Below, piece by piece: positions 30,804-32,091 of a stretch of DNA of 32,091 bases. The translations under genes were made by a program, and so were the position numbers. The first letter of the stretch is position 1; each line of letters starts with the position of its first letter. This DNA comes from an uncultured Mediterraneibacter sp. (GTDB lineage: Bacteria; Bacillota; Clostridia; Lachnospirales; Lachnospiraceae): contig CALWQP010000035.1 of NCBI GenBank assembly GCA_944383695.1, positions 1 to 32,091 on the forward strand, read 5' to 3'. A model generated the notes under the pieces. The model was not told the DNA's origin. It did not search any database and was given only the letters and a program-made list of their open reading frames with translations.

Positions 30804-30832
30804 ATTATACCAGATTTTTAAGGAGGTGATAA
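30804..30832 (-). promoter_or_regulatory. Promoter of the Abi-alpha gene
   Basis: Minus-strand -35 TTATCA (30827-30832), exactly 17 bases, -10 TATAAT (30804-30809). Predicted start near 30797 leaves about 5 bases before the start codon. The -35 overlaps the ribosome site of the divergent small gene. Confidence 0.6.
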
Positions 30833-30837
30833 CCGGA

Positions 30838-30993
30838 ATGAGTGAAAAAGAGAAGAAAATCATCGAGACGATTGCAGAAGCCCTTCCAAACATGAGCGAA
30901 AGGGACAAGGGGTATTTCCTCGGATATGCCGAGGCGAAGGCAGACAAAGCTCCCGCTGATCGGGAGCAGGAAGCAGAGAAGGAGGTGAGCTAA
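30838..30993 (+). CDS. Small phage protein, 51 residues
   Basis: ATG 30838 with AAGGAGGTGAT 8 bases upstream opens a 51-residue acidic frame (MSEKEKKIIETIAEALPNM..., with KGYFLGYAEAKAD) of a kind common in Firmicute phages near the early genes. Function unknown. Its last codons hold the ribosome site (GGAGGTGA) of the next gene, which starts directly after its stop, indicating translational coupling. Confidence 0.7.
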   Translation: MSEKEKKIIETIAEALPNMSERDKGYFLGYAEAKADKAPADREQEAEKEVS

Positions 30994-31332
30994 ATGCTGG
31001 CAGCAGCAAAGATGGCGCTCGGATCGTATCCGCTGACCGTCAAACAGCTTTCTGAGCTGACGGGGGACAGTACAGCAACGATCCGGCATAGGATTCCGGG
31101 CATCAGAGAGCAGATTAAGAAGGGTAGATATAACGAATACGCCTTGATCGAGGCTAAGAAGGGGACCAGAATTAACTTCTATGTCTACTATGATTATGAC
31201 AAGTTCAGGGAAGCCCTGGGGAACCGGAATACCTGCAAAGCGGTGCCACCATTTGATCCGGAGCGGATCGCGCAGATCTGCCCGGTAACGCAGGAGGTGG
31301 TATTTGTAGACAGTGAGGAGGTGAGTGCATGA
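30994..31332 (+). CDS. Phage protein with winged-helix-like N-terminus
   Basis: 112 residues. The N-terminal part (YPLTVKQLSELTGDSTATIRHRIPGI) resembles a DNA-binding helix-turn-helix; the middle is basic. I do not recognise a family; a regulatory role is inferred. GGAGGTGAGC lies before ATG 30994, which directly follows the previous stop. Confidence 0.65.
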   Translation: MLAAAKMALGSYPLTVKQLSELTGDSTATIRHRIPGIREQIKKGRYNEYALIEAKKGTRINFYVYYDYDKFREALGNRNTCKAVPPFDPERIAQICPVTQEVVFVDSEEVSA

Positions 31333-31541
31333 CAAAAAATCCAACACAGAAACAGCGCGGGCTGGATGTTATCCCGGTAAAACGCCGAGGTGCCGCGCGC
31401 AAAAGCAATTACGACAGAGTACCATACAGGAAGAAAGAGAACCCGGCGGTTCAGGTGATTGAGATCGTTGCCGCTATATCAATGATGCTTAACGTGATCC
31501 AGTCAGTGATTATCTACATATTGCAAGCGGGACCAATTTGA
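31329..31541 (+). CDS. Small phage protein with one membrane helix
   Basis: 70 residues, starting ATG 31329 and overlapping the previous stop by 4 bases (ATGA). The N-terminal half is strongly basic (KRRGAARKSNYDRVPYRKK), the C-terminal half (about 42-66, VIEIVAAISMMLNVIQSVIIYIL) a single hydrophobic helix. Function unknown. Confidence 0.65.
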   Translation: MTKNPTQKQRGLDVIPVKRRGAARKSNYDRVPYRKKENPAVQVIEIVAAISMMLNVIQSVIIYILQAGPI

Positions 31542-31557
31542 GAGGAGTGTGAGTGAA

Positions 31558-31698
31558 ATGGATGAAACGTTAAAGGACTACACAAAGATTGTAGTAGAAA
31601 CGGATGAAGAAAACCCTGTAACCATTGCTGTAATCACAGCAAATGACGTATCTCCAGCAGATGGTTACAGAGTTCGATTGACCCCGGCATACGATTAG
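31558..31698 (+). CDS. Small acidic phage protein, 46 residues
   Basis: ATG 31558 preceded by AGAGGAG about 11 bases upstream. An acidic 46-residue frame (MDETLKDYTKIVVETDEENP...) ends in RLTPAYD. Function unknown; spacing with neighbours fits an early-gene cluster. Confidence 0.5.
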   Translation: MDETLKDYTKIVVETDEENPVTIAVITANDVSPADGYRVRLTPAYD

Positions 31699-31803
31699 TG
31701 TTCAGTATCTATCGGAGGACAAGGATCGTTTCCAAAGCTGTCTTTGGATTGAATTTGACCATTACGTTTTTGAACAATAAGTTCAGATTGAGAGGAGGTG
31801 GAG

Positions 31804-31998
31804 ATGATGAAAAAGGAAAGGTTAGACGTGATTACGAGAGAAGAACAAGCGGCAAAACTTAGCAACACTATTATTGAGTGTATGATGCAAAATTCTATGA
31901 CATTGGAAAATCTTGATGAAGCATGCGTGCTTGTGAAGGAAGTGTTTAGAAAAAATGCAATGTTAAAAAGGTCGACCGAAGCCGACCCCAAGTTTTAG
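31804..31998 (+). CDS. Small phage protein, 64 residues
   Basis: ATG 31804 or 31807, both near AGGAGG (31793-31798); the frame could also begin at GTG 31798. The product is helical and mixed-charge (REEQAAKLSNTIIECMM), with no recognised domain. Bases 31999-32091 after it hold no supported gene. Confidence 0.55.
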   Translation: MMKKERLDVITREEQAAKLSNTIIECMMQNSMTLENLDEACVLVKEVFRKNAMLKRSTEADPKF

Positions 31999-32091
31999 CC
32001 TTTATGGCATTCGCGACAACAAAAATAGCAACCATCAAAAGATTTGTAAGGATACTTGATTTTCGCTGCGTTTATGGCAGAAGCGCAGTCA

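Larger units (their letters stand above)
25582..32091. mobile_element. Prophage or phage-like island, left end
   Basis: The island starts at tRNA-Glu and runs past the window end. It has the modular order of a temperate phage: integrase, repressor operon on the minus strand, divergent switch, early small genes on the plus strand. It is more AT-rich than the chromosome before 25 kb. No structural genes are in the window, so a satellite or other integrative element cannot be excluded. Confidence 0.8.

Noticed and set aside
32005-32091. Open frames on both strands at the window edge
   Set aside because: The + frame has no ribosome site and the minus frame (Cys-rich, ending at 31995) is only 32 codons; too short to call.
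1-32091. CRISPR array, insertion sequence or rRNA
   Set aside because: No regularly spaced repeats with unique spacers, no transposase frame, and no rRNA-like sequence was found.

Overview
The window looks like a chromosome segment of an anaerobic, low-to-mid GC Firmicute, most probably a gut Lachnospiraceae (Clostridia). This rests on an oxygen-independent gene set (class III ribonucleotide reductase, [FeFe]-hydrogenase-like sensor, rubrerythrin, PPi-type phosphofructokinase), a CspBA-like subtilase, strong AGGAGG ribosome sites and a DUF975/type-IV ABC membrane protein. The species cannot be fixed from the sequence alone.

Region 1 (1-5.5 kb): tRNA-Leu(CAG), a short-chain dehydrogenase and a LysR regulator, rubrerythrin, a family 2 glycosyltransferase and, divergently, a PPi-type 6-phosphofructokinase. 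Region 2 (5.6-13 kb): a CspBA-like serine protease, then a run of + strand genes: a heterodimeric ABC exporter with one degenerate ATP site, a Nudix hydrolase, a flavodoxin and a nucleotidyltransferase. Region 3 (12.9-16.4 kb, minus): hemolysin III (TrhA), carbamate kinase and a large membrane protein. Region 4 (16.6-25.3 kb, plus): acylphosphatase, ProC, NrdG, NrdD with a C-terminal glutaredoxin-like domain, thioredoxin reductase, a 456-base structured intergenic region, then a two-gene operon of a sensory [FeFe]-hydrogenase-like protein with a PAS domain and a PP2C/SpoIIE-type phosphatase.

Region 5 (25.58-32.09 kb, running off the window): a prophage or phage-like island integrated at tRNA-Glu(TTC). 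It has a tyrosine integrase, a membrane zinc-ribbon protein, an ImmA-like peptidase and an XRE repressor, all on the minus strand. A textbook divergent genetic switch follows, with repressor-like operators placed exactly in the 17-bp spacers of both promoters. Then come a TTG-started Cro-like protein, several very small genes, paired DnaA boxes and an Abi-alpha (DUF4393) gene that appears to have an almost leaderless mRNA. A candidate small RNA (about 74 nt) lies between integrase and the zinc-ribbon gene.

How the genes fit together: nrdG, nrdD and trxB form an anaerobic dNTP-synthesis module. A pair of NrdR-like boxes sits in front of nrdD, and the fused glutaredoxin-like domain plus thioredoxin reductase offers a plausible electron route. 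The hydrogenase-like sensor and phosphatase form a candidate H2/redox-sensing pair; no catalytic hydrogenase or maturase is in the window. The prophage repressor operon (XRE, ImmA, zinc-ribbon protein) would be expressed in the lysogen.
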